Source: Talinum fruticosum
Taxonomy: Eukaryota > Streptophyta > Magnoliopsida > Caryophyllales > Talinaceae
NCBI GenBank assembly: GCA_021018815.1
Contig: JAITYX010000012.1
Coordinates: forward strand, 3,645,001-3,709,000
Direction: 5' to 3'
Length of the DNA stretch: 64,000 bases
How positions within the stretch are numbered: position 1 is the first letter of the stretch; each line of letters opens with the position of its first letter. The position numbers and the translations under genes were made by a program. Below are positions 23,090-35,420 of the stretch, in pieces. The notes under the pieces were generated by a model that saw nothing but the letters and a program-made list of their open reading frames with translations, was not told the origin of the DNA and did not search any database.

Positions 23090-25160
23090 AAAGATGAATT
23101 TGTTTTAGCTAAATGAGAAATGAAAATACAAAATGGACTCACCTGATTTGAGATGAATTTTAATAAAATATGAAAATGCAAAATAGACTCACCTAATTTG
23201 AGATGGACTTTATTTTTGGTAGTAAAAAATGGAATGCAAGATTGAACTCACCTAATTTGAAATGATTTTGACTTTGGCTAAATGCAAAAAGGAATGCAAA
23301 TATGGACTCGTCTATTTTGAGATGAACTTTATTTTTGGCTAATGAAAGAATTGACTCACCTATTTGAGATGAAATTTGAATTTGGCTAATGCAAAAGGAA
23401 TGCAAATATGGACTCACCTATTTTGAGATGAAATTTATTTTTGGCTAATGAAAGAATGTACTCACCTATTTGAGATGAAATTTAAATTTGGCTAATGCAA
23501 AAATGAAATGAATGAACTCACCTTAATTGAGATTATTTTTATTTTTGGCTAATGCAAAAATGGAAGGGAAATTAATTTTTAATACCCTGACATATGTGAC
23601 ATTCATTTTTGAGTGCCTCACCTTTTTGACCTAATTTTAAAGTACCCTCACAGTTGGAAGTGTTGACATTAGAGGGATTAAGATTTAAAATTCCAATGAC
23701 CGAACAATTTAGGCAACAAATGGCAGTGGAATTACCTTTAATACCCTTAAATGAATTGCAATTAAAATAAAAAAGCTAAAGCTCTCCTCTCCCCTTTATT
23801 TCCACCATTATTGAAGTTTGAAGTTCTCTTCCTTCATCTCCTTCCTCTCTCTCCCTCTCTCTCCTCTCTCTCAACCAAGCTTTGGAATTCGCTCCAAAGG
23901 AAGAGGTGGAGACTCCTCCATTATTGAAGTTCGAAAATTAGACTCCGATTTTCTCCTCCATTGCCTATTTCTTCATGAAAGGCTCCAAAGGAAGAGGTGG
24001 AAAGGCTAACAATCGAAGTGAGAGGAGTGAAGTTGCTGGTGGTGTGCCTCCATGGAGTTGCATCGATTCACAAAGCGAAGAAGGAAGCATCAAAATATGA
24101 GAAGATGGAGACGGAGGCGGTGAATGTAGAGAGAAAAAGACTATCGCATATACGCGAGATGGGTGCCGAGGCCATTGGAGGAGATAGAGGAAGAGGAGAA
24201 GGCATGAATGTCAGATTCTCCCTTTACTAGGCTGCTGAGGTTCAGGGGAAGCACCTTGCTTGTACTCCCCTCCTCGGATAATCAAATTGATTGATTGAAT
24301 CATTTTTAACTTATCGATGATGCTTGTGAAGTTGCAAATTGTCGTCCAATGCAAATTTGTGGATTTAGGTGTAGTAATATGTTCTTCTTCAACTCCTTTA
24401 TCTTCCTCATTTTATCTCTCCTCCTTTTGTTCCGATTTGGCTGCCTTTTCCTTGTCCTCATCCTCATCATCTTCATTTTCATCTTCTTCTTCTTCTCTTA
24501 GAGAGCTTGGTTGAGAGAGAGGAGGGAGAGAGAGACCGAGGGAGATAGAGAGCTTCAAGTAAAATAAAAATTTCAGTTGCTAAACATTTAGAAAGGGTAT
24601 AATCGTCTAATCACTTGTCAAATATTCACTTATCGGACGGTGAGCCCTACTTTATACAAGTTTAAACGGTGAGGGTACTTTAAAATTAGGTCAAAAGGTG
24701 AGACCCTCAAAAATGAATGTCACATACGTCGGGGTACTAAAAAATTAATTTCCCAAAAATGGAATGAAAATATGAACTCACTTATTTTAAGATGAAATTT
24801 AATTTGGTTAATGTGAACTCACATATTTGAGATGAAATTTGTTAAATATGGACTCGCCTATTTTGAGATGAAATTTATTTTTGCGAATGAAAGAATGGAT
24901 TCACCTATTTGAGATGAAATTTGAATTTGGCTAATGCAAAAATGAATGGACTCACCTTAATTGAGATGATTTTTATTTTGGCTAACGCAAAAATGGAATG
25001 AAAATATGGACTTACCTATTTTGAGATGAAATTTAATTTGGCTAATGCAAAATGAACTCTATTTGAGATGAAATTTGTTTTTGCTAAAAAGAAATGCAAA
25101 TATAGACTCTCCTATTTGGAAATGAAATTTATTTTTGGCTAATGAAAGAATGAAATGAAT
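23090..25160. repeat. Tandem repeat field, about 60-bp unit, split by a MULE
   Basis: Units of the form GGACTCACCTATTTTGAGATG followed by AAATTTATTTTTGGCTAATG recur with small changes about a dozen times on the left of the MULE and about eight times on the right. It lies in the 5' leader of the Tat/Ogre element, between the PBS and gag. The insertion at 23566-24754 duplicates part of one unit. Confidence 0.8.
23566..24754. mobile_element. MULE (Mutator-like) non-autonomous element with 10-bp target duplication
   Basis: The ends are mirror images: GGGAAATTAATTTTTAATAC at 23566 and the reverse complement of GGGAAATTAATTTTTTAGTA ending at 24754. Pairing extends about 85 bp with few differences, through TGTGACATTCATTTTTGAG, CACCTTTTTGACC and TTTTAAAGTACCCTCAC. 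The flanks are AAAAATGGAA at 23556-23565 and 24755-24764. A 9-11-bp duplication with long inverted ends fits Mutator-like elements. The 1189-bp body has no transposase. It holds GA/CT-rich sequence and a partly duplicated word (GCTCCAAAGGAAGAGGTGGA at 23891 and 23981), perhaps captured host DNA. Confidence 0.85.
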
Positions 25161-25780
25161 GCGGTTATTGGACCAACCTAAGAAGGGAAGGTAATTTCGG
25201 ACTTTTGGCTAGAATACATAAATTGGACTGACTGAAAAAGGTTTATTTTGATTTTTATTTTTACACCAATGCAAGGATTATTCAACGCTCCTCACCTATC
25301 TCCAAAGGCTCATAAGTAAAAGATTAAATCTCAAAACAATAACACTCATCCAAACATGCAAATGAAGACAAGGTGCCACCGAATAGTCAAATATCTATTG
25401 TCAAAAGAGGTTTAGACTCGGTAGGGTACATGGTGACTCATAATCCGAGGATTTGGTCTACCTTGTAGGGCACGGCAAGAAAAACTACCAGAATCCTCGG
25501 TGCCTCTCGGTGAACCAAGCGGTTTGACCCAAAAGTGCATGCTACGAGGGAAGAGGTACCGTTTCAGTCGGCAATCAAGCCTAATTGGGCCCTCCTAGGA
25601 TTCGATGACGAGCCTCTTACCGGAAAGGTTAAACAGGGGGTAAAATAAATTTTTCTTAGGGTTCATAACGATAATAAATTATGTTCAAAGGTTGCTAAAT
25701 ACAAGATGCCTAATGCAACCACATTTTTAAAACACACTACTCAAATTTTCAAGTTTCGCCCTCTTAATAAAAAATCGGTC

Positions 25781-25799
25781 CCCGAGTGGAGTCGCCATC
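25781..25799 (-). promoter_or_regulatory. Primer-binding site (tRNA-Arg-like) of the Tat/Ogre element
   Basis: On the minus strand, directly after the LTR end GGTTCCTACA, it reads GATGGCGACTCCACTCGGG. TGGCGACTCC...GGG complements the 3' end of a plant tRNA-Arg, the primer usual for Ogre/Tat elements. It fixes the element's orientation. Confidence 0.75.
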
Positions 25800-27663
25800 T
25801 GTAGGAACCACATCCTGCGGGACCCGCCGGGACCGAGCTTCCCAAGAATGGTTGGTGTTTTAGAAGTTGGAAAATTTTAGGGTTTTCTGTTTACGCCATG
25901 AGGCTTTAGGGCCAAGCCGGTGTGAAAACACCGATTTGAACCGAAGCTCTGCTCGGTGACCACTCGGTGCAGGAGGCAACCTACACCTAGTGGTGGCCGG
26001 CGCCGGCCGGAGGCTAACACTAAGACAATCAGCCTCGGCCTCGGCTTGGCTTGGCTTAGCGGATCCATAACCCCTATTTTATCTTGCGGTTAAAAAATAG
26101 CCAAGATGCAATTTGAATAGAAATAAAGCAAAACGATGAGTTGCTAGTCGGTTTTTAGGAGAGAAAAACTAACAAAAACAAAAATAAAATTTTCTCTTCC
26201 AATCTTAGTATGGGGAAACTAAGACTGAAAAAGGATAAAAATTACTCCATTGGTCTTTGAACCAAGAATCGGATTCAGGAATGAGGGTACGAAACATAAT
26301 GATAAACCCTTCCATTCCGCCCTTCCTAAGACGGCCATTACTAGTTCAAGTAGTGAATTAAAATAATGTCAAACATAAGCTCACAACATGTGATACATAA
26401 ATTAAAGCCACCAAAGCATAGTAATAAAAGCAGTAAAGGAAGAAATAATGAAACCGGTAAAGAAAGCAAAAGCGAAAAACTAAAAGATGACATGGGGCGG
26501 GAAGGAATTTAAATGCGATACAATTTTTTTGCACAATACAAAAAACAATAAAGAAAACATAAAGAAACAAGTAAGCCATTTTGAAGATCGAATGAGTGCC
26601 CTCAGATTATCCCACCGCTAATCTGGATCTCGGATCCGGATCCGGTGATATGACGGTGGTGAATTGAAGGGCCTTTTTATAAGTTTGGCGTGTAGATAGG
26701 TAGGTAGAAAGGTAAATGATGGAGTTTAAGGATCGGATGTAAGGAGTGTGATAGAAGTAGGCTGAAAAGGGACCAAGAGATCGGAATACAAAGATGAGTA
26801 TTCGGTAGCTCTTAATCAGGTTTTAGCAGCGTGACGCTGAGGGATGAGCTATTGATGAAATAAGAGCCTAAGCTCTATATTTATAGGGAGAGGTTAGGTC
26901 AAGGAAATGACCTAGGGTTAGCTCCACCAGCCATCCAAAAAGCAGCAAAATCAGGCCAACATAATCATGATATTGAACCGAATAGAACCAGGACAAAAAT
27001 TGCATAAAATGTGTAAGGAGTGCTGGCCACAAGAGTCTTTCTAGGGTTTCTTGCCCTTCCGTGCTGCCCGGGATTTGCAGGTCGGAATGTAGCTTTTGAG
27101 GTGAAACCATGGGTCGGGGCACCGGCCATGGGTGGCTTTTCTAGGGTTTTGTGCCCTTTTCGTGTTGCCCAGGGAGTCTTGACCAAAACACAGGCATTTT
27201 AAGTGAAATTACTAGTAAGGAACGCCGGCCATGTTGGGTTTTTCTAGGGAATTGTGTGCTCCTAGTCTCGGGTGGACTATCTTGGAGTCAAAACGTAGCA
27301 CTTTATCGCTTCGATCATGAAATACAACATTTAATATGGTCCTCGGGTCTTCGACTTCGTTCTAGTTGGACAAAAGTGAAATGCAAGATTCGGAGCTTGG
27401 AATTTCCCTGTCCGTGGCATTAGACTTCGTTTTCTCTGGAGGCTTGGCCTAGTCTTGGATCGTCCAAAAGAAAAGGGGATTTTTGGATCGACCCAAGATA
27501 AAAGGCTAATTATTTGGTGCTTGGGGGTTCTTTGTGGTTTCATTGGTCTTAATCGCACCAATCGGTATAGCTCGTGATCCGGATCCTCAAACAGGACTTA
27601 GGATCTCATCATCGGGCCAACAAATAAATAAAAGAGAAGGGATGATAAGTTTTAGGTGTCTAC
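25800..27663 (-). mobile_element. Tat/Ogre element, 5' LTR
   Basis: TGTAGGAACCACATCC to TAGGTGTCTAC, 1864 bp, with the final A of TCTACA lost or replaced. The TATAAATA box lies at 26878-26885. It is colinear with the 3' LTR at 17851 with clear point differences and small gaps, so the insertion is not recent. The frame at 27331-27561 is not conserved. Confidence 0.8.
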
Positions 27664-28215
27664 GAGAAGAAATAGAGAAGTCCGGGATCGGACTTCAACT
27701 ATGTGATTGAAAAGTTCTTTTGAACTTTGGGTTTAACTTTGGCATACTTAGAACAGAAATCATCAGCTATGTTAGAGAATTTCTTAATGTTACAATCAAG
27801 AAATAGACTTTCAATGTTGAAAAGTCTATGAAGAAGAACGAGATTAATGACAATCTTTTTGCCTTGAATAGTAGATATCAGAATATTGTCTAAGGAAGAG
27901 AGATACCGATAGAATTCTATGATCAAGTCCGGATAGACATAGTCATAAAAATAGAGAAGATTAAGAAATTTGGTGATTCGGAGTTTATGAACCAAAGATA
28001 TTTTTTGGTTAAGAAATATTTATCATCCATGTAGTAGTGTTAGGTGACAAGGGAGTCTTTGATTCGTCCAATTAGAGGGAAGAACCGACTTTGGTTTTTA
28101 AGGGCTCTTTCTAAGGAGCCTTCGGCTTAGAAGTGGAGGTGAGGAGTCCGGAAGAGGTTCTTGGGCTTTTCTTAGTTGTTAAAGAAGCCTCAACCTCGGA
28201 TACTCTCTTGGTAAT
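27664..28215 (-). pseudogene. Sirevirus S2 env-like ORF, N-terminal half
   Basis: This continues the env-like gene cut at 17850. The minus strand encodes LLYFYDYVYPDLIIEFYRYL (27960-27890), matching S3 FIYPELVSEFYTHL. The pattern is that of the plant 'putative transposon protein' domain found in env-like and Athila-type extra ORFs. A segment on hydrophobic strand-turn-helix lines follows (27880-27780). The start is placed near 28215 by comparison with S3 (59108), but no intact ATG frame runs through. Confidence 0.6.
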
Positions 28216-28406
28216 TTTCGACTTTCAGAATGAGAGAGAGAGAAATAATGAAGTAGAAGTAGAAGTTGAAGAAAAAGTAATAGCGACCGAGACAGAGTGA
28301 GAACATGAGTCCGAAAATAAAAAGAGTAGCAAACTAAGTGTAAGAAAACTAAGTTCGAGTGCGTAAGAGCAAAATAGCAAAGTATGGAAGGAATGAAAAT
28401 ATGTGC

Positions 28407-28420
28407 AATTTATAAATAAG
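28407..28420 (-). promoter_or_regulatory. TATA-like box upstream of the S2 env-like ORF
   Basis: The minus strand reads CTTATTTATAAATTGC about 200 bp before the inferred env-like start. S3 has TATAAATAG in the equivalent place (59343-59350). Whether it drives transcription is unknown. Confidence 0.35.
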
Positions 28421-28831
28421 AATTTTTCTCAATGGATAGAAAGTTAAAATTGAGTTCTAGATGTAGTCCAATGGCTAGTTTCCCAACGGCTAGATTCCAG
28501 TGAATTATTGAGTCGGTGTTTACTAATGCTTATATTTCCACTCGGAACACGTGGGAAAATGAGAGAGAATTTGTAAAAAAAAAAAGTTAACCAAGATTCT
28601 CTACTAAGTAGAGATGACCTTAGACATTTGATTGTCGATTTAATTTCAACTAAGTCCGACTCAATTAGCCGTCCGAGTGCTCGAAGCAACTCGGATAACC
28701 AACGACTAGACTTAATTTCATGAATTTTCATTTGAATTTCCAATCAATCAGATTTCGCTCCAAGAAAACATGCTTAAACAAAATAAACACATAACAACTC
28801 ATGCAATAAAACATGTAATTAAGCATTTAAC

Positions 28832-30531
28832 ATATCAATCTCATTTCTTATAAAGAAAAACCTTATCTTCACTTAGTGGTTTGGAGAAAATATCACCCAA
28901 TTAAAGCTTAGTAGGAATGAATTATAACTCAAAATGACCCTTTTCCGAATGGTCTCTCAAAAAGTGATATCCGACCTTAATGTGCTTAGGTTTATACTAC
29001 TAAACTAGGTTCTTAGTTATACTTATTGCACTTTGGTTGTCGCACTTGATAGGTATTGCTGAGAAGGCCAGTCCCAAATCCTTCAAATGTTGTTTGATCT
29101 ACATCAACCGAGCACAAGCAAGCTCTTGCTATTATGTACTAAGCATCAATTGTTAATAAGCCAAATGAATTCTGCTTCTTTGAGTGCCAAGAGATTAATG
29201 ATTGTGTGAGAAATTGACATCCTCTTGATGTACTCTTTATATCATCCTTGTACCCAATATAGTCAGCGTGTGAATAGCCAATGAGAGTCAACTCTGAGTC
29301 TTTTGAGTACTTAGACTAAGTGTTTAAGTGCCTCTAAGATATCTAAAAATTCAGTTCACCGCAGTGAGATGTGTCTCTTTTGGATTAGCTTGAAATCTTG
29401 CACAAAGACAGACACTAAACATAATATGTGGCCTACAAGAAGTTAATTATAGTAGAGATCCAATCATACCTTTGTAGATTTTTTGATCTACTAACTTACC
29501 CTTCTCATTTGAGTTTAGTTTTGTTCTAGTTCCCATAGGAGTTCGTTGTTGGCTTAGCACCTTGAAGCTTGTACTCGAGTAACTCCTTGACATAGTTGGA
29601 TTGGTCAACATAAGTTCCATCCTTCTCTTGTTTGATTTGTAATCCAAGGAAGAAATTCATTTCTCCCATCGCGCTCATTTAAAATTCATGCCTTATTAAC
29701 TCAAAATATTATTGATTGAGAATTTCATTAATAGCAGTAAAAGTAATGTCATCAACATAGATTTAAATGATAAAAATATATTTCCCCTTGGTTTTAGTAT
29801 ATAAGGTTTTGTCAATTAAACCTCTTATAAATCCATTATCAACCAAGAAACTACTCAAACTTTCATACCAAGCTCTAGGAGCTTGTTTTCAAACCATAAA
29901 GAGCTTGTTGCAATTTAAAAACATGGTTTTAGAAATGACGATTTTCAAATCCAGGGAGTTCTTTGCATAAACTTCTTCTTGATCTGTAACCCTTTAGAAA
30001 TACACAATTGACATCCATTTCATAAAGCTCTATGTTCATGCTAGATGCAAATGCAAGCAAAATTCTAATTGCTTCAATCCTAGCACATGTGCAAAGGTTT
30101 TGCCATAATTAATTTCTTCTTCTTGATTATATCCTTGGGCTACAATTCCGGCCTTATTTCGACTACCAAACTCTCCTCATTCACTTTCTTCTTAAAAACC
30201 CATTTGATTCCTATAACTCGGGTGGTCGGTTGGTCGGTTGGTCGAGGTCCAAACTTGATTTCTTTCAAATTGTGATAATTCTTCTTACATGGCCTCTACC
30301 CATTCGGGTTCAAGTAGGGCTTCTATTATATTTTTAGGTTTAATGATTTAAACGAATGTAGAAAATGCACATAGGTTATACAAGGAAGATCAAGTTTGTA
30401 ACCCGAGTTAATATTTGAGATGATGTTTTCAAGAGGATGACTAGAAGCATATTTAAAAACTTTACTTAACCTTTGATTCACCAGGTTTGAGTCTTGAATG
30501 ATTGCTTCCTCGGTTGGTTGAATCTCGGTCA
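28832..30531 (-). pseudogene. Sirevirus S2 reverse transcriptase and RNase H
   Basis: The minus strand, read from 30531 down, carries broken copia RT followed by RNase H. The YVDD box lies near 29755 (YVDDIT), and RT segments equivalent to the S3 PPGFE and FLN-type motifs lie at 29900-30080. RNase H features in the 29450-28860 stretch are colinear with S3 60400-59754, and the pol end is marked by the same MLNA-stop (near 28835). It begins abruptly at the chromovirus LTR target site. Integrase and protease are absent. Many stops and shifts; inactive. Confidence 0.65.
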
Positions 30532-30959
30532 CTTCTTGTAACACCCCGAAACTTAATAGTAATTAATTATTTTAAATTTATATTTTATCGTCTTAATATT
30601 GTTTAAGAGTAGTGAGCCGCGCACAATATGAAACCGAAATAAAAGGTGTGAACAAATATGATAATCATGAATAACAATGGGTAATTCATACAAATTTACA
30701 ATTGTACAACGGAATGTATATATGTTTGGATAATGTAAAATTTTATTCCGAACCCGAACAAATTAAAATAACAAGCAAAAATAAAATAAAATAAAATAAT
30801 ATATATATAATATTTTAATTATAATAGTAAATATAATTTAGCCAAACGTGTAGTTATACACTTAACTATGTGGTAATGGAAATAGTAAAAAGATAGGAGA
30901 TATTAAAAAAAATTTTTAAAAAGAAAAAAAGGGGGAAAGCAAGTGGCTAGAAGTATTTA

Positions 30960-31480
30960 GAGAAGTCGGTGAAGGGGCTTGTGAGGCAAGCTCAACATAC
31001 CCTTCTTCAATCCTCCTCTCACATTTTCTTCCCCACTCTCCCCTTGCCACCGCTGGCCACTCGCCACTGCCGACCAGTGCCTCGCCGGCCCAACCGCCGC
31101 CGGCGCCCATGGCCGCCACCCCGTTGCCTTCTTTCTCTCTCCTCATTGCTCCGTTCGCACCAAGCAGCCCTCGCCCGTGCTGCCGCCGCCACCGGCCATC
31201 GATCGCCGGCCTCATCTGCCGCCAGCGAGCCGCCGCCGGCCCTCTCGGCCACCTCGTTACCTCCATCGCATCCCTCTCTCCTTTTCGCTCTATTCTCGCG
31301 CCGAACGAGGCTGCTCCGCCCCTCCCGCTATCTGCTGCTGCCAGACCGGCTGGTGCCACCGTCCCCGGCAGCTGCCAGCACTCGACACCACCGACCGCTG
31401 CTTGCCACCGCTGCCCAACAACGCAGGTCTCCACCACCGAGCCACCACCATTCAATTCCACCTCTAACTCATTTTGAGGT
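30960..31480. other. G+C-rich block inside the chromovirus LTR (not a gene)
   Basis: About 520 bp of G+C-rich, CCG-rich DNA open in several frames on both strands. The predicted peptides are Ala/Arg/Pro-rich and share nothing with known proteins. It sits at the same offset from the LTR start as the 1370-1976 block, which suggests an untranslated leader that varies between copies. Confidence 0.55.
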
Positions 31481-31916
31481 ATATCTCCAACCCTTAATTT
31501 CTAAGCAAATTTTATTATAAACACATGTTGTAATTGAATAAGTAGACAAATAAATGTGAGTTATGAATTGGTTGTGGTGGATTTGGATGAACTTGGGGAC
31601 TAATTGAAATATGGGTATGTGAAATTGGATTTAGGGTTTCTTATGTGTTAAATTAGTATTGAAAATTAATTTGGGATTATTTATAATTGTGAATGTGCTT
31701 GTTAAAGTTCTATATGAGTATGTATGAATTATTTGGTTGTGGAAGAATTGGAGGAAAGATATTGAGGATGATTGAAGTATGAGTATGTATACATTGTTGT
31801 GAGTTTATTTTAAGGATGTGTAATCGGAGATTGATGGAAGATTGAATTTATTTCCGTATGTGTGCTAAACTTAAGTAAATTAATGTGATTGAATATTAGT
31901 TTAGTTAAGCAAGAGT

Positions 31917-33480
31917 TGAAGGTTTGCTTGGGGAGAGTCCGAGTCACCCTAGAGGGGGTGAATAGGGTGATAGAAAATTCTTTCCGGAATCACACACTTT
32001 TGTGCGGAATAGAGACAAAGACAGATTCCGAGTCTATCAACAGGGTTAGAAAAGATTGGACTCGAAGGCAATCAATCGAAAGAACAAGAGCGATAGAAGG
32101 CCATGCCGAGTCTAGAACGAACTCGGAAAGATAACACTTAGATTTTACATGGAAACCCAAACCACGGACCGTGTCAATCCGGACACGAAGTCAAATTCAC
32201 TATTTTGAGTCCACAAAATACCGTGAACTGATCGAACCCGAGTTGCTCCCTTAGACAACTCTATACAAGTTTTCCTAGACTCGAAATTCCCTTATCCGAT
32301 CTAGTACTTCCTAGCTGAGATAACCCTTACAGCTAGGGACAACTAAGCCGAGTTAACCCTTATAGCTTAGTCAAGGGACCTTACAAAGAATGTAAGAAAG
32401 AGTTTGTAATCGAGTACAAGACCTTACAACTCGAAAGTAATGAATTACAAAGTGGGAGTTGTAAGTTGAAGATTGAAAGTAAATACAATAACTTTGAGCA
32501 AGTATGTGTATAAACAATATGTTCGGCAACCTTCAAGTCTTGTGAGATGGCTTCTATTTATAGATGATCGAGCAGAGTAGCCGTTATCTTCATCTCGCTG
32601 ACCGAGAATCCTCTCGTGACCGTTGATAGAAGCTTTCGAGTCACTCAAAAAGTATCCGTTGTAATATGAACATTGGACAATGGTTTAACTCTCTTGGGAG
32701 TCCCAAAACCATTAGCGGTGTCTTGAAAGATAAGGTAGAAACCACCGTTAAGCTTGGCGTTCCAGTTTTCCAGATTTGGAAACAGACAGACCCGACACAA
32801 TCTACTGGGACCTGGAGCAGAGAAGGTGAAGAGCCATGTCTCGCTGGTGATTTGACGTTACGAAGCCGGTTACTTTTGTAGTTTGAAAAGTGTATCCTCG
32901 ATTGAATAACCTACAAAAGTAAATCAATTTTGGTTCTTAAAGTATAAATTACTTTGGCCCAAGATTAGACACGAGATAATAACATAATTTCGATAAATAA
33001 ACCAACCGATTATCCGAGTCGAAATGAAATGGAATTTTACGAATCCAATATCCATGATACTCAGAATTCCATCCGACTTAGTCTAAACGAAGAATCAAGT
33101 TCAATAAAGAATATCGAGATAGGATTAACTTGATATAGACTAAGCATGAAATAAGCTAAGAATACCGACTATAACAAGATAGGACTTATAACCACAAGTC
33201 GATTCCGAGTGAGAAAAGACGAAATACTAGTATATTCAATCTGCGATTAATGCGAGTGAAGTCGGACTCGGAACAAAGAGCCGGTTTTCGAGTCGCTTAC
33301 GGATAAGCAATAAATATAATAAGTAAGGGTTGTGTTACTTAGAGAAGATACTATTTTACTCAAATAAGTTTACGAGACACGAGAGAATGCCTTGGAATCA
33401 AAACTCTATATGTATGAAATTGTTATACTCGATTCCTTTTATATAACTCGAAAAGTATTGAGCGAGTGTTCGAGTCTTCA
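31917..33480 (-). mobile_element. Sirevirus solo LTR with 5-bp target duplication
   Basis: TGAAGGTTTGC to GAGTCTTCA, 1564 bp, flanked by AGAGT at 31912-31916 and 33481-33485. A TATAAATA box lies at 32555-32562 (minus). It is very similar to the S3 3' LTR, sharing CACCCTAGAGGGGGTGA and long following stretches. No PBS or PPT adjoins it. It sits inside the chromovirus LTR, so it is younger than that insertion. Confidence 0.85.
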
Positions 33481-35040
33481 AGAGTGAATCAATTCAAAAG
33501 AGAAAATTTGATAGAGTATCTCGCATATTAATGTGCGTGAATTGAATGGAAATTGGGTATGCTAAGTTTGAATTGAAAATATGAAATAAATGTAAATTAG
33601 CCGATGAAGTGGAAGGTTTTGTTGGAATTAACTGAGGTCTTATTGAAATAAGTTGGGATGAGGTGAAAAATAAGGCCATGATTGCTAGATTATAATGAAA
33701 CATGAATGACTAAGTGAGGAATGATCTTAAAGAAGGTTTGGGGATATCATTGAAAAAGAGATTATGATTGAAAAGAAATTTGGAATGTTGAATCGAGTTG
33801 AGAAGGGAGGAAGAATACATCTTTATAAAATTGTGAGAGACTTGAACTTAAATGAACTTTGAGAGACAAGTGAGGAATTAAAAAAACCGAATGTAAGAGT
33901 TTACGAAAGAAAGAAAAGAAAAGTAGTATGACAATCTGAATAGAGACCTAACTTATCAAATCAAATTACTTTATGAAAACAGAAAGCGACGGAAACGACA
34001 TGTTCGAAGAAAAGAACAAAAACGATATTTAAAGGAAAACAAACAACTACCTCAAGTACGTTGTTGTCTGCACTTTTCAAAATATTTAAATGTTAACATG
34101 TTGAAATATTAATGAGTTTCACTATTTTGTCTACGACACACTAAATCATTAATCGATTATTGGTAGTACTCATAAAGGAATTAATCGTACGGATCCATCT
34201 CCGAAAATCGGGAATTCTATGATTAAATTGCTTAACTGGAGCCTTAGCTATAAATATATATATGTCGTGACCAAAAATCGAAAAGTGCATGAGCACAAGA
34301 AAATGAGAATATTGACGAGATTGTAACTTGGTTTGTATACCGATTTGAAACTTGGTTATTATGATGGTAGATATACTCCGGCGTGTGACCGTTGAGTTGT
34401 ATACTCCGAGCGTGTGGCTCGTTGAGTTTTATTATAGATTTTATGCAGGTTTTTAAGGCTTTTAGCCCAATGGTTAGGCCATGTTTCAAACGAAACTCGC
34501 CAAAACTTTTAGAAAATTGGAAAACCAAACCGACACCTTAAGTAGGAAGTATATTTGGGTTACGAGATAAAAGAACATTTAGGCATACTAGATGAAACGA
34601 GTGGTACAAGTAAGGTTAGGCTACATTAAACACGAGACTAAAGATGATAGAAGCAAAAGATCAAACTTGAGCTTTATTACAAGAATGGGGAATTAAACTC
34701 ATCAATCGTTATATACAAATTCAAACTATATCATCAATAGCTCATTTCTGGGAAACGTATGAATATCGAGCTCAAAAGGAAATAATATGGATAGGTACGC
34801 GAAAAGTAAAAGTTGGTGATCGTAAATGCATATAATATTGTTAAAGGATTAGTGATCTACAAAAGTAGATTCGTTTTGGAAACACAATTCGAATTGGAAT
34901 TGTGTTGCGAAACAATCGATCATTGAAGCGTTTGGCACGCCGAGGTACGTTATTGCTTGTACCTTTTCCAAAGCGTTCATCTTTATTATTGAGTTTCTTG
35001 TTTTAATAATACAAATAATTTGGATCCACTTCACGATCAC

Positions 35041-35420
35041 AGTTCACGGTAGATTTATCACAGTTCACGGTTTACAGATTACGAACACGATTACGGTTTA
35101 CAATACGGTTTACAATTTACGGTTTACAAACAAAGTTACAGATTCACAATTACGGTTTACGAACACGATTATAGTTCACGATACAGTTTACGGTTTACGA
35201 GACAAAGTTACAGTTCATAGTTACGATTTACAACTCACAGTTCACGATTATAGTTTATAGACACAATTACAGTTTACGAACACGATTACGGTTTACGAAC
35301 ACGATTACAGTTCACGGTACGGTTTACGGTTTACGAACAAAGTTACATTTCACGATTACGGTTTACGATTCACGATTACGAGTTTACGAACACGGCTACG
35401 GTTTATAGACACGATTACAG
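35041..35420. repeat. Short-period repeat field (GTTTACGAACACGATTACG words)
   Basis: Near-copies of ACAGTTCACGGTTTACGA and ACACGATTACGGTTTACG alternate about 20 times over 380 bp. The period is irregular (about 15-25 bp). It lies in the distal third of the chromovirus LTR. Confidence 0.8.

Larger units (their letters stand above)
17851..27663 (-). mobile_element. Tat/Ogre-type gag-only LTR retrotransposon
   Basis: A 9.8-kb minus-strand Ty3/gypsy element with two LTRs (17851-19831 and 25800-27663), PPT beside the 3' LTR, and a tRNA-Arg-like PBS beside the 5' LTR. The interior (5968 bp) contains only a gag remnant. I found no protease, RT, RNase H or integrase motif, so it looks non-autonomous. 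Two tandem-repeat fields flank gag: a roughly 45-bp family toward the 3' LTR and a roughly 60-bp family toward the 5' LTR. Flanks GAGAAAG (left) and GAGAAG (right) suggest a degraded target duplication. It interrupts the S2 env-like gene. Confidence 0.8.

Noticed and set aside
30916..31520. Frames of up to 183 codons on both strands
   Set aside because: Same situation in the other chromovirus LTR; not conserved between the two LTRs.
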